This document shows positions 39,722 through 54,200 of a stretch of 64,000 nucleotides of DNA, in pieces. How positions within the stretch are numbered: position 1 is the stretch's first letter; the number at the start of each line of letters is the position of its first letter. Both the position numbers and the translations under genes were made by a program. Source of the stretch: Closterium sp. Naga37s-1 (lineage: Eukaryota > Streptophyta > Zygnematophyceae > Desmidiales > Closteriaceae). Below the pieces are notes generated by a model. The model made no database searches. It was given only the letters and a program-made list of their open reading frames with translations, and was not told the DNA's origin. The stretch lies in the NCBI GenBank assembly GCA_947471745.1, contig CANJKZ010000172.1:320001-384000 (forward strand). The letters run 5' to 3'.

Positions 39722-42238
39722 AACGTCGTTTCCGCGCGCCGTCTCCGCAGTCGCTGCGTTCCCCGCCGCCCCCGTAGTCGTAACACCTGGGACGCTTGCG
39801 AAGGTTCGCGTTACCGTCTGTCCAGCTGGCACGGCTAGGTTTGCCGTCAAGAATAAAATGAATAAACTAAATGCCCTTCCTTGGCCTTTGGCGACTCGGG
39901 TCAGCGGTCAATTGTTCAGAATTGTAAGAGGTGGTCTAGGCAAGAAGTCAGTAACTCAATAATTGCACCACGCGCACGTGGGGCCCGCAGGCTGGAAACT
40001 AGATGAATAACTATCAATAAAAAATTATCGATCTGTCTGGACGGAGGGAACTGACCCGAACCTCCGCTCTCGCTGTATCAGATTCGCTACTGAGAATTCT
40101 CACAAGTGTACGAGGCTCGACGAAAGAATCCTGCTTCAGCTCAAGCGCTGCTGAAGGCTTGCTTTGCGTGTCTCGCGGATTGAAAACGCTCACTACTTTA
40201 CTGAAACTGTGAGGAGGGGGGGGGGGGGGGGGGCTACGACGTGCACCACAGTTGGTGCGCAATCAGTGTGCGTAAGCTTCGCTGTCTGCGCGTCAATGTA
40301 CTGGCTGCTTCTGGTCTGGGGAAAAACGTAAATAATGAATAAATCATCATCGGTCGGCCTACAACGAGACATGTAAACACTCCAACCAAACGCCGCTGCG
40401 CCTCCTCCTCCACCTGAAATCAACGGGCCGCCCCGTCGATGATTCCTCTCCTCTCCTCTCCCAGTTGAGCCTACACCGAACGGATGCATCTGGTGCTCTG
40501 TTTCGGCCTCGCTGTCGCGGCGGCTGGTCATGGCCCATGGCCCTGTGCGCCGGAAAACGCGGTGGGGGAAGGTGGGGGAGAGGCAGCGAGACGTGGGTGT
40601 CGTCGGATTGGAAATGGGGAGGAAGGCGTACTGCGGTGCGGTTGGGTTCGGCGGTACAGTACGTGACGCTGGCGGAGAGGGGAAAAGGGGAGAGGCGTAG
40701 AAGGGAAGTTGGGAAAGGCGGAGAATCGGAAAGGGGAACGGCGGGGTGAGTAGAGGAGAATGGCGGACAGGCGGTTGGGGAGGAAAGGCGGGGAGAGGAG
40801 GAGGGGAAGAAGGTGGATGGGTGGGTGTGGGGAAAGAAAGATGGAAAATGGGGGTTGGTGGGGGAGCGGAGGGGGGACGAATGATGGGGGGGAACAGGTG
40901 GGGTGAGCGGCCACGCAGTTGCAGTCAGCCGCGTGCTGCTGGCGGGTAACTGGCACCGCGGGCAAGTACAGTATTACCATGATGCATCAGAGATTCAGAG
41001 CGCGAGGAAATTGGGGGAATCAGGAGAGGGGAATAAGGGAATGGGGGAATTTGGTTGGGGGGAATCATGAATACCAAAAACACGCGGTCGCGTGCACCGT
41101 TGGCGGAGGAGACCCAACCAACCGACCAGCCCATTCATTTCACGCACATTGCCGCGCTGCGTTGTGTCCGTCGGCATGTGAGAGAAATTTGTCGGTCGGA
41201 CCGTAGCATCTGACACACTGCCGGCGAGGGAATCCATAAAACTTGTGGATGCTTGTCTTGGGATTGAATTTCATGGCACATATCCGAGAACATGGCTCGT
41301 TTCTGGCTAGGAGTTCCATAGCAACTAACACTAATACATTGAAAAAGTTTTGGCAGATGCCCTCATTCATCTAGCAAAGCTAGCAAAAGAATTTGCGGAT
41401 TTTCAGAGTTCCACCGAGCGTTTGAGGCCACGAAACTGGTGTGGGAAAAGATGGAATAAGTGGGCTCAAATGCTAAACCCAAGAAAAACCATGTCCCGCG
41501 TCCCACCATCACGCCTAGGACTTGGGAAAAAGAGAAGGTAACAGGGGCTTGGGTTGGGTCGATGTCGAGTACCATTCGTCAATTTGTGCTGTTTGGGGTA
41601 GTTCTTATCTATACCCCAAACTATTTTTGGGGCACGTTCTGTACATAACCGAAATAAAATGGTTGTGAGGAATCATGAAGTCAAAAGAATTGGTGGCAGT
41701 TCTACCCATTAGGGGAAAACTTTGTTTTCGCGAATCCGAAGGAAAATCCAGCGCGGAGCGCAGCTGTCACAGGCACTGACGAAGTCAGAGGGTGTAAACT
41801 GCAGGTTTGCAGGCTTTGTCAGAAAAGTTAAAAAGAAAAACATCCCCGTCAAAATAGATTTCCACTTTGCCTAACCGCCTTTATGGAACTTTTATGCTCT
41901 ATCAATATACGGCTTATCGCTCCAAGGCAATCAACAAGTCAAATATTGCAAGTACCTAGTTAAAACAGTTAAACTCCTACCTTGATTCCAATCTTGAGCG
42001 AATCACTTATCCTAGACTGTAGTCATGCTGTTGTCCTTTGTGGCCTATTTAGTGTTGTTTCTAGCTCTAACGCCACAGAAGCAGTGTTGTTGGATTGTCA
42101 GTAACCAGTAACTACTGCCACAATCCCAAGACCAAACCAACAGCAGGAGGAGTGGTGGCGGGAGCTGCAACAACAGGAGTACGAGCTAGCAAGTCAGAAG
42201 TCATGACTCACAACACACCACCGTTTCAACCTTTGCTT
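39722..42238. other. intergenic between GH16 gene start and PDS5 3' end
   Basis: This interval should hold the GH16 promoter (minus strand, upstream of 39721) and the PDS5 3' UTR region (below 42239). A decayed palindrome core TGAGAATTCTCA lies at 40091-40102 and a G18 run at 40216-40233. G-rich sequence at 40550-40910 has no coding character. I see no gene. Confidence 0.5.
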
Positions 42239-45200
42239 CTATGACTTGCCGCGAGTCCGACGCTCCCTCAGCTGCCTCTGCAGCAGCAGACGGAACAAGG
42301 GGGTGAAGAACATAAAAGAAAATAAACAGCAGAAGAAAATAAAACAAACAAATAGAGAGGACAGGTGCAGAAATGGAAGTTCCTGAGAGGTGTAGGGGGG
42401 GGAGAGGGCTGGGAAGGAGGGGAACAAAAACAAAAATTGAAGTGATTTGCAGGGGTAAGTATAGAAAATCTGAGCTTGCACACCTTGTCCTTCCCGTCTG
42501 ACTCGCCTCCAGACCCTCCAGCCCCAGCAGCCTCCCCCTCTGCTTCCTTTGCTGCTTTCTTCTCCTCCCCTTCTCCTGCTGTTCCCCCTGCTTTCTTCTC
42601 TTCCTGCGCACCCACTGCAATGCCAATAGACACCTTCCTCGCTCGACCCCCCTGCGCTGCTGCTCCTGCCTTCCCATCTCCCCCTTCACCTGCCTCCTGC
42701 TCCTTCTCCTTCCCCTTCTCTGCCTCCTCCTCCTCCTTCCTCTCCTTCTCATCCTCCTCACCAGCCGAGTTCCCATTTACAGCAGTACTCTCCTTGGCCT
42801 TACCTCCTTCCTTATCCCCTGCCTTTGCCCCTGCCTTCTCCCCGTCCTTCTCAGCCTTCCCTCTAGCACTCTCTTCCGCCCTACCCTCATCCTTCTCTCC
42901 CTTTGCTGCCCCCTCGCCCTCTCCCTCACCATCCCCTGACGCTTTCTGCTTCTTATTAGCCCCATTGCGCTCCTCCCCTTCCTCCTCCCCATCAGCCTTC
43001 CCCCTCTTCTCCCCGCCCTTCTTCCCCACATCGGTCTTCTCCGTTTTTTCGGCCTCAGTCCCTTTGTTCTCGGCCTCTGCACTCTTAGCATCAGCAGTCT
43101 TGGCAGTAGCCTTGGCATCAGCCGCATTCGCAGCTACAGGAACACTAGCAGCAATGCCTACACTTGCCTTCACTGCTTTTTTCGCCCCAGCCTTTCCCTC
43201 CCCCTTCTCCCCCTCCTCACCGCTTTTCTTCTCCTCCTCCTTCTCCTGCTTCTTTTCACTCACCTCCTCAGCCCCCTTCTCACTCTCCCCACCCTTCTTC
43301 TCAGTCTCCCCCTTTTTCTCTGCATCCTCCTCCTTTTTCTCCTCCTCCCCTTTCTCCGCCTTCCCACTCTTCTCACCCTTCCCTTCCTTCTCTCCCATCT
43401 TGCCCTTCTCTTCCCCCCCATCGACCTCATCAGCATCAACCATTTCCACATCCCCCTGCTCACTGCTCTCCCCTCCCTCATCGTCCTTCCCCCCAGCTCC
43501 CTTCCCTCTCTTCGCCCCCTTCCCTCTCTTCCCTCCCTCCTCCTTCCCTTCTCTCCCCGTCTCATCCCCCTCTCCCTCCCCCTCCCTCTCCCCTCCCTCT
43601 CTCTCCTCATCGCCCACAACCTTGTCTGCCTTTCTCTTCCCTCTCCCTCCCTTCTCAGCTGATCCACCTACTCTCCCACCACCAGCAGTGGCAGCAGCAG
43701 AAGTCCCTTTCCCTTTGCCAGCCCCCCTATCCGCTGCAGGTGTGCTTGCACCCTTGGCCTTCCCCCCATCTGCCTTAGCAGCAGCGCCAGTCGCAGCAGC
43801 AGAGGGAGCGGGAGCAGGAGGGTCAGCAGCAGGAGCAGGAGGAGGAACCTTTTTCTTGTGAGATCTGCAGAAAAGGGGCCGAGCAAAGACGAGGAAAAGC
43901 GGAGGCAATTTGATGCCTGAAAGGGTCAAAATGCAATTCAGCCACTCAACATCAAGTCCAATGCCGCTGCCCAATGCTAGTGCAATACAGAATAGCTACA
44001 AAACTGAAAAGAACGAAAAAAGGCCAAGGTCAAAGTGATTAACACATACAGAGATCACGCGAAGTGGGATGGGAAACAACCGTTGCACACCCACGTATGC
44101 TGGAAGATATTAACCTAACGAGTTACGGATGTTCTTACTTGCTAACGCTGGTGGCTCCGTCAGCACCTGCTGCCTCCGCGCCCTTTCTGTGTGACCCTGC
44201 AGTCTTTCCTTTGCTGGCAGATTCAGGAGCAGAAGTTGCCGGCTTCTGTAGAATGAACAGACAGAAAGTCAGACAGACAAAAAGATAACAGTCGTGAAAA
44301 ATAAATACAGTCAAGAATTCAGAAATGGTTGCTCCACCAGAGGTAGCAAAACCAAGAGACGTCATAGCCACAAAGGAAGATCCGCATTGCTTGTCTCACC
44401 AATTATGAAAGCAGCGGCGCCAGACAAAGGAACATCGACAAGCTGACAGTCCGACAATCCCTCCCTGTCACAGGAGAATGGGACTGCAACGAACGAACCT
44501 CAGCGGAAGCGGCGGTGGGGGGAGGCAGCCCGTCAATGAACTCAAACTTCTCCCGGTGCAGCAGCAGATCCTCCTTGTCGCCATCGTCGTACCGCACCTG
44601 GTGGGCGTGGGCGGACAGAGGGGATGGAGAAATGGAGGGATGGAAGGATGGGGAGATGGACAGTTGGAGCAGGCAATCACAAAGGACACGGTAAAAGACC
44701 GTCTCTTTGAGGCAGCCCGTCAATGAACTCAAACTTCTCCCGGTGCAGCAGCAGATCCTCCTTGTCCCCATCGTCGTACCGCACCTGTGGGCGTGGGCGG
44801 ACAGAGGGGATGGAGAAATGGAGGGATGGAAGGATGGGGAGATGGACAGTTGGAGCAGGCAATCACAAGGACACGGTAAAAGACTGTCTCTTTGAGGCAG
44901 CCCGTCAATGAACTCAAACTTCTCCCGGTGCAGCAGCAGATCCTCCTTGTCCCCATCGTCGTACCGCACCTGTGGGCGTGGACCGACAAAGGGGATGGGG
45001 AGATAGGGAGATGGAGGGATGAATGGATGATGTGCTAGGCTTTCTAAGCGTCTCACAGTGCGTTCTCCCACAAACAGTCCGTTCACTATTGCATCACAAG
45101 AAGTGCGTGCATTTCTAAGCGGCCCGGATTGATGATTTGCAAGTAGAGTTTGCACAGGCTTTGATCAGGATTGGCACCTAGCATCCATACCGTGTGCTTC

Positions 45201-48200
45201 TCGGTCTTGACTTGGTATGACTTGATTACGCCCTTATAGTAGCTGCGCAGGAGAGAACGGAGGATGGGAAGGGAGGGAGGAAGGGTTTTAGTTTTGTGCA
45301 ATTAGAGCAACAGGCAGCAAGTGCACGTCTGGTTAAGTGGTTCTCAGCATACCATACCTAACTGAAATCCACAACCTATCGAAACGGAGTTCAAAAATCC
45401 ACCACGATATTTGCCCCAATCTCGTGTTGCTACTCACGCTTTGTCTAGCGGCCACCACACTTTGATGCGCCGCCCCACATACGCCTTGCGCAGCGCAATC
45501 TCGCTCGCCCCTGCCGGCGCAGCTGCTGGCGTTGCTGGTACTTTCTGATGAGATGAGAACACGTGCGAGAGGCAAGGGAGGGAGGGAGGGAGGGAGGGAG
45601 AGGGGGGGGGGGGGGGGGGGGGGGGGGGGAGAGGGCGGGGAGGGAGGGAGGGAGGGAGGGAGGGAGGGAGGGAGGGAACAAGGCACGTGAGAATGAGAAC
45701 CACCAGTGCTGTCAGCACGCACACTCCAGCTTCCATGGCACCACCACTCTTGCCATTCTAGAGGTAATTTCAAGATTCATTCACACTCAAAGAGGAAAAC
45801 CATTCACAAGCACCTACAGCACTCAATCCGTACCTTCTTATGGCTAACTGACGCCCCCTGCTTGCCCGCCCCCCTTCGAATCGACAGGCGCAGCCATTGC
45901 AGCAGCATGCTTTTTAGTCGACTCAAAAACGCACTCATTCCGTACCTTCTTATGGCTAACTGACGGCCCCTGCTTGCCCCCCTTCGAAGCGACAGGAGTA
46001 GCCGTTGCAGCAGCAGCAGCAGCAGCAGCAGCAGGTGAAGTACCAGCCCCTCTAGCCGGACCCTTGGCCACTTTCCTCCCTCCCCCTGTCCCTGCTCCCT
46101 TCCCTCCCTTCCCAACTGGTGTTCCCTCTTCCCCCCCTTCCTCGTCATCCCCCTCCCCTGCCTCCTCCTCCTCCTCCTCCCCGCCCTCTGCTTCCTCCTC
46201 CTCCTCTTCCTCTGCTGCTCCCTCCCGTCCTCCTCCTTTCCTCCCCCCCTTCCGCCTATCCCCACTTCTCCCCCTCCCAGGAGTTACCTCCTCTACAGCC
46301 ACTTTCGCTTTCTTTCTCGCCGATTCCGCAGCACCCGATTCCTTCCTCCCCTTCCGCCCCCTCGCCTCCCCCACAACAGTAACACCTTCCTCAGATAACA
46401 CCTTCACCCCGTCATCATCCTCCTCCTCCTCCTCCTCGCCCTCCTCGTCCCCTCCCACCTCCTCTGCCTCTTCATCCTCCTCCTCGTCGCCCTCCTCCTC
46501 CTCTCCTCGCCCATCCAGCCTCCTCCTAGTAGCACTTCTTGAAGGCCTCTTACCCTTTCCGCCGGCACGGGCAGCCTAGAAAGAAAAAACGGTTACAAAC
46601 AGGAAGAGGGGAAAGGACGGGAGGGGGGGAAGGGAGAGATAGGCACCAAGAAGGCGCCTCAAAAAGCGGTTGGAATAAGGTGTCTACCTCTTTCAACGTG
46701 TCACAGGACTCAGTCATGCAGCATGGCTGCTGCAGCATGAGGAGTGAACAACAAGGTAGGTAGAAAGCTACTGCCTACGTACCAGGTAAACGAGCGGGCA
46801 GAGCATATAAAACGGCTGAGCAAGCAAGCCCTCCGCACATCACCCTGCAACGCCCCAACGTGTGACCCAACAACCCTGGAGCACAGAACGTTCACAGAGC
46901 ACTACAGCCGCCCCCTCCCCCAACCATCCCGCTCTCATCCCCCCCCCCCCCCTCCTTCCTCCAGTTCCTTTCCCCCTTGGAACACTCACATGGTGCCGTG
47001 CTTTGGCGGCAGGAGACGCAAGGGGCTTCACTTGCACCACGAACTGGGTCTCTAGATCAGACAGGCAGGCCGGGAGATTGCTGCCGTCCGGCTGTGGGTG
47101 GGAGAGAGAGGGATGGGAAGGGCAGCAAGAGACGGCTTAGGCGCCTCAGAAGCAAGGGGATTCACTTGCACCACGAACGGGGTCTCTAGGTCAGACAGGC
47201 AGGCCGGGAGATTGCTGCCGTCCGGCTGTGAGAGAGGAGTAGGAATGCGGCAGCAAGAGTGGGGCGAGAGGAGGGTGTGAAGGGAGTGAGCGACTGCAGT
47301 GAGAAGTGAGGTGAGCGAGCGCGGCGAGTGAGGGAGGAGTGAAAACTGAGGGGAGGGATTGAGGAGTGAGGCTGGGAGTGCGGAGTGCGGGAAGGGAAGG
47401 GAGTGAGGGGAGTAAGACATGAAGGGAGAACGTGAGTGAAATGAGGGGTGGGAGCAAGGAAAGGGGAAGCTGGGGGCAGACAGGCACTAACCAGGGGAGT
47501 GAGTGGCAACTCGGAAGAAGGCGTAGGTTCAGGAGTTTCAGTCTTCCCAGCCCCGTTCTCTGTCCCTGCTGCCCCCCCTTCTCCTCCCCCTCCTGCTTTT
47601 GCTCCTGCTGCTGCAGGTGTGATTGCTCCAGCAGAAGCAGCAGCAGCAGCAGCAGCAGGGGACGGCGAGGTATCAGGGCTTTTGAAGAGTGCAGAGGGGA
47701 GAGGCACTGGCTGCGAGTAGGTGAGCGTGAAGGGACGAGTCCTGCCAATGGCCTTGGCTATCGCAATGCCAATGTCGCACACTGCTGCTAGCTTCTGGTA
47801 AGGGGGCAAATCGAGGGAAGTGTGCGAGGGGGAGGGAAATGGGGAGGGAAGAGAAGAACAGAAATTGGTTCAGGGTCCGAACCAGAAATTCATATCAAGG
47901 GGAGTCATGTATCCAAAACAGTGCGAGTGAGGGAGAGATGAATAGAAAATGGGAGAGAAAGGAAGGTGGCAGGAGGAGAAAAGAAATGTCAGCACGGTTC
48001 CCGGGTACTGCTTGTTTGTGCCATCTCAACCCCCCACTCGCCTCCTGTGCAACACTGTTGGCAACCGGGCTGGCCGCCTTGATGGTCCGCAGCACTGCCA
48101 GCACCGCTCCCAGATTATCCACCTCCTCCTTCCCAGCGCCCCCCACCCCCCGAGCCCCACCTGTCCTTTCAGTCGTGGTTACAATAGAAACATGCCACTC

Positions 48201-51200
48201 ACTCACCTCCTGTGCAACGCTGTTGGCAACAGGGCTGGCCGCCTTGATGGTCCGCAGCACTGCCAGCACCGCTCCCAGGTTATCCACCTCCTCCTGCCCC
48301 GCGCCCCTGTCCTTGCGCGATGCCCCTGCACTTGCCTCCGCGCCCCTCCCCCTTTCCGCGCCCCCCTGCAGCAATGCCCTCAGCAGGTACTCCAGAGGAC
48401 TGGGGGAAGGGGGGGTGTAAGGGGAGCGGGGTGGGGGGGGAGGGGGGAGGGGGGGGAGTCAGAGGGGAGATGCCAGGGGGAAGGTGGAAGGGAGGGGGGT
48501 GTGTGTCAAAGGGAAGAGGAGAAGGGAGAGTGTTGAGGTGAGGCAAGAATTGAGGGCGGGTGGAGAGCGGAACACGGAGAGGGGGGCTGGGTGGGGCGGG
48601 GAGGGTGAAAGTGGGGGTGGGAGAGAGACGAGAGCAGGAAAGAGACGAAGAAAGCAAGTTCAATTAACGAATTCACTAACCATCTAGAACCACCATACGA
48701 AACCCCAGCCACAACCCACCCCACTCTGCCCTCATGTGCCCCCACCCACCCACCCATCCTCCCACCCCCGCCCTCTCCCTCTCTCCCTCCTTCCCTCTCT
48801 CCCGCCCTCCCTCCCTCCCTCTCTCCCGTACCGCTGAATCGGCTCATAGTCCTCGGCCTTGGAGCTGCCAGCATCAACCTTCGGCCACTGTGGGTGCTGG
48901 GCCAGCACATATGCCAGATACACCAGCACATACTCGGGGTGCTCTATAATCGTCGATAACCCTGCAACACCGGCACCCCCAGCACCAGCAGCAGCAGAAT
49001 CAGCAGCAGCACCGGCCGCACTCGTACCAGCCTCTTTGCACCCAGCTTCCTCTCCCCCTCCCTTCACCTCCCACGCCTGCCCCTCCCGCTTCACTTCCCT
49101 GTCCTTCCCATCGTCCCCAGTCAACCCTGCTACGGATCTCCTAGCAGCCGCCCTCCTGGTAACGTCCACGTATTCTGCTAGGTACCTACGGACCTGAACA
49201 GAGTGAAGAAAAGGTACACAGCCGGAAAGGGAGTAAAGATCTCTGGAAAAGGCAACCAGCAAAAGGAGGAAGCAAAAACCTGCCACTCCTTCACCCTTCT
49301 CTTCCTCGCGTTCCCCCCTTCACCCTTGCTCCGACTCCCCTTTCCTCCTCTCGTCCCCCCCTTATCTCCCCCCCTTATTCAGGCCCCCTCATTACCTCAC
49401 CCTCTACCCCCCTTTTCCTCCTCACCTCCGTCTGCTGCTCGCTGTCTGTCTCCTCTGCAGCCGCCAGCAGCGGCAGCGCAGCAGCATAGCGCATGGGCAC
49501 AGAGCGGTCCTTGAGGCCCGCTATCAGCTTGCTCGCAAAGCCCCTCCTCACCAGAGGCACCGCATCCTGAAGGCACACGCACATGGTGGGGGGAGGGAGG
49601 GTGAGGAGAGAAGAGGAGGGGAGGGGGAAGGGGGAAGGAGAGGAGGGGAGGACGGGACAAGGTGTGCACAAAAAAATCCAACCAAGCAGCAGGTGAGGGG
49701 AGGGGAGGGGAGGGGGAGGGGAGGGGGCGGGGAGGGGCGGGGAGGGGGGGGGGAGGGGAGGAGAGGAGAGGACAATGGAGATAAGGTAGTGTGGAAAGGC
49801 CGAAAGGCCGGAAGGCGGAAAGACTCTGAATTGCCTTGGCTCGACAGCCACCCCACCCCGGGACTTACAAGCGAAGAGAAGAGTGCAAAGCAAAGCGGTA
49901 GAGGTCTGGAGTGATCTGTGACTCGAGCTGTGTAGCGAGGTTCACCACTGACTTGTGCCTTGGCTGCTGTCACTCGCAGCAGCGCACCTTCTTGACTCAA
50001 CAAGTGGTCACCCCGGGACTTACAAGCGAGGAGAAGAGAGCGAGGCGGTAGAGATCGGGAGTGATCTGTGAGTCGAGCTGTGTGGCGAGGTTCACCACTG
50101 ACTTGGCTGCTGTCAACCGCAGCAGCGCTTTGTCCGCGTCCCTGCAATGACAATGACGGGTTTACAAACGATGGGTGAGTTGGTACATTCAAATCACAGA
50201 GGGAACGGCGGGTTTGCACGAGCCAAGAGTGCTGGTGCATGTGCGCGTGCGCGCATGTGTGCGCATGCGTATACCTCGCCCCGCGGCTGTCGCTTGCCCA
50301 GCAGAGGACACCTAGCCACAGGTTGGGTGGGTGCGTGCGGCATGTGTGCGAACCGGTACATGCATGCATCTAGAGCGCAGAGCAGAGCAGCGCAGAGCAG
50401 AGCAGAGCACTCGCGAGGACAGCACGCCGTCACACACCTCGCCCCGAGGCAGCAGCTTGCCCAGCACGGCCTGCAGCATGCGTGGATTGGTGCGCGTATG
50501 CCTGAACCTAGAGAGAAGCACAGCGCAGAGCAGAGCACTCACGAGGACTGCACGTCTTCGTACACCTTGCCCCGAGGCAGCAGCTTCCCCAGCCAGCAGA
50601 GGACACCTTGGTTGAATTGGGTGCATGCGTGCGGCATGTGTGGATGGGTGAACGGGTGCATGCATCTAAAGCGCAGAGCAGAGCAGAGCAGAGCACTCAC
50701 GAGGACTGCACGTCTTCGTACACCTCGCCCCGAGGCAGCAGCTTCCCCAGCACGGCCTGCAGTCCCGTCGACTGCTTCTTGCTGCTCCCCGGTGTCGCCT
50801 GCCGCGGCAGAAACGTCTTCACCAGCATCCTGATGCCGCGCGACTGGTGGAGGAGAGACACACAGGGGGGAGAAAAAGGAGGAGAGCCGGGCAAGGGAGA
50901 GGGGAAGGGAGGGGGGGTAAAGTGGGGTGAGAAGAGGGGGTGCAATGGGTTTTCCTGCATGGTGGGACAAGAAGAGGGAGGAAAGGCATGTGCGCCTGCC
51001 TATGCGGGCAGTTGCACAATTACACACACTGGAACACACAGCATTCGCATGACACAAACAGATACCCACACGAACACACACACACACACACGCATGAAGA
51101 CATTGCATGGGACACAGTGCATGCAATGCAATGCAACCCTGCGCTCTCACCTTGAGTGTTCTTTTGAGGCGCCTCAAAAAACCTCACACGCATGGGGACA

Positions 51201-54200
51201 TTGGACACAGTGCATGCAATGCAATGCAATGCAATGCAATGCAATGCAATGCAATGCAATGCAACCCTGCGCTCTCACCTTGAGTGTTGCCATAGTCGAA
51301 GGCGTGTCGAGCGCTGCTGCTGCACTCGCCTGGGCTAAAAAACTCTGAAACCGTGAAGGAAAGAAATGGGGTGTGATGGAGAACCAACACAAGGCACAGC
51401 ATAGGAACAGGGCAGAAAGACGGAAGGAAAGAGCAGTAAGGATCAAAAACTGACTTGTACGGAAAAAAGCACAGCCCAGGGTGTACGAACAGCACCAGGA
51501 GCACAGCACGCAACAAACCAAACAAACACCGCACAACCAGCACACCCATACCACAGCCACACCACACCACTACCAACCCACCCCCAACACCCAGGCTGGG
51601 CGGAGCAGCTTGCGCACGACAAACTTGATTAGGGTGTCCTCATGCGGCTGCGATACATCCACCCACGCTCTCTCCTTCTACCTGTGCGTGTCCTAGAATT
51701 TAGCACACGCCCACACACGCACCGCACCACATTGCACCCAACCCCACCCAACCCAACCCCCAACACTCACGGAGCGCCGCAGCAGCTTGCGAACGGCAAA
51801 CTTGATGATTTCGTCCTCATGCGGCTGCCACACGTCCTGACTCCTCTGCACCTGCTGCTCCCTCCTTTACTTGCCACACACCCACACCACACCACACCAC
51901 ACCACACCGCACTGCACCGCACTCGACCCACGCCACTCACGGAGTACCGCAGCAGCTTGCGAACGGCAAACTTGATTTTTTCGTCCTCATGCGGCTGCCA
52001 TACGTCCTGACTCCTCTGCACTTGCTGGTCCCTCCTTTACTTGCCACACACCCACACCACACCACACCGCACTGCACTGCACTGCACCGCACCCAACCCA
52101 CGCCACTCACGGAGTACCGCAGCAGCTTGCGCACGACAAACTTGATGATTTCGTCCTCATGCGGCTGCCACACGTCCGGGGCGAAGCGCGCAATCTCCCC
52201 CAACGCGTCCAGGCTCCTCTGAAGCTTCTGCTCGCCCGCACTCTCCAGCGACTTGAACGCCCTCTGAGTAGGCAACGGTGGGGGTAATGGCAGAGATGGG
52301 AAGTGGGGACAGAGATGGCATAGAAGGAGCTGAGATGGGATGCAAGGTGGGAGGGATGCATCCAGGCTTCTCTGCAGCTTCTGCTCGCCTGCACTCTCCG
52401 GCGGCTTGAACGCCCTCTGGTAGCCGGCAATGATAGTGGTGGTGATGGTGATGGTGATGGTGATCGTGTGGCAGGAAGGAGGGTTTGTTGTTGGGAGAGG
52501 AGGAATGAGCGAGTGGTGCATTTTATGTATCACAAAAAAACCCTCGCACCTCGTAAATAAATGAGAATGTGGAGAAACGTCCCAAGTCGACTCACAAGCT
52601 ATGTCGATCCCCACCTCCCCCTCCCCCTCCCCCCCCCCCTCCCCTGCTTCGTGTGCATCACAAAATTCTTCGTACCTCATAGATGAACAAGAGTGTGGAG
52701 CGGCCTCTAGCACCACAAATGGAGGCAGAGAGTGCGACCTGAAAGCTCCATCTACCCCTCACCCCCCCTTCCTCCCGCGTGTACTAAAAAAACCTTCGTA
52801 CCTCGTAGATGAATGAGAGTGTGGAGCGGCCTCTAGCGCCATAGATGGAGGCAGAGAGTGCAGCCACTGCTGCCTTGATCTGGTGCCTCGTGCCGTCCAT
52901 AGCCAGCTGCTTCAGACACTCCATGGTGTCGCTGGGAGGAAGGAGGGACGAAAACGGGAGAGAGAAATCAGAAATTGGTCAAAGTCAAGGTGCAAAAGAA
53001 TTGATCTGGTGCCTCGTACCGTCGATACCAGCTGCTTCAAACACTCCATGGTGTCGCTAGGAAGTGGGAGGATGGAGGGGGGTTGGTCGACGGGAGTGGT
53101 GGGAGGGGTGACAAAGAGATGGAAAAGTGGGAACAGGAATTGATTAAGCCGTCCCAAAACATTTTCCATCTAAAAAGCCCCCTCTCTTCCCCAAATCCCT
53201 CCCTCCATCCCCCATAAACCCCCCCTGCTCCTCGCTTCTCACCCCTCGCCATCCCTTACCTCCTGCCCCTCTATCTTACTTGGTGGTCTGCGAATCCGGA
53301 GGCTGGTTGCTGAGAGCAGCAGCGTGGGGGGAGGCGGAGTCCAGGGAGAAGGAGAGCTTGGAGAGCAGCTTTGCCGCGCCCTCCTTGAGCTCGGGGTGGT
53401 GCGCCCTCAGGAGAGGAAGCAGGCTGGAGAAGCACCCCTCGAAGAGCGCAGGGAAGTGTGCTGCCACCTCCTGAAATGCGGTGCAATGCGGTGTGAAAAG
53501 ATGCATCACAGTGAAGGAAGCAGGGAAGATAGGGACAGAGAGATGTGGCGGGGTGGGAGGGGGGGTGAAGAGGGGGTTGGGGTGGGGAAATGGAGTGAAG
53601 GAGAGAGATGCACCGCTCGAACAGCGCCGGAGGGAGAGCAGCTTTGCCGCGCCCTCCTTGAGCTCGGGGTGGTGCGCCCTCAGGAGAGGAAGCAGGCTGG
53701 AGAAGAACCCCTCGAAGAGCGCAGGGAAGTGTGCTGCCACCTCCTGGGATGCAGCACAATGAGGTGTGATGCGATGCATAAAAAAGTGAAGGAAGCAGGG
53801 AAGAAAGGGACAGAGAGATGTGGTGGGGTGGTAGGGGGGGTGAAGAGGGGGTTGGGGTGGGGAAATGGAGTGAGGGAGGGAGATGCACTGCTCGAACAGC
53901 GCCGGGTTGACAGCAGCGTTGCAGTGCCCTCCTTAAGCTTGGGGTGGTGCGCCCTCAGCAGTGGAAGCAGGCTGGAGAAGCACCCCTCGAAGAGCGCAGG
54001 GAAGTGTGCTGCCACCTCCTGGGATGCGGTGTGATGTGATGCATCACATTAGGAAAAGCAGGGAAGAAAGGGACGGAGAGACGTGGGGGGAGGGGGGGGG
54101 GGTTGGGGGGGGGGAAATGGAGTGCGGGGGAACGATACACCGTGCGCAAACAACGCCAGGGGGAGAGCAGCTTTGCAGCCCTCTCCCTCCTTTAGCTCGG

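Noticed and set aside
42476..43861. A 461-codon plus-strand Pro/Ser/Ala/Phe-rich frame
   Set aside because: It is the antisense of PDS5 exon 27, whose minus-strand boundaries, phases and position at the end of PDS5 all fit.
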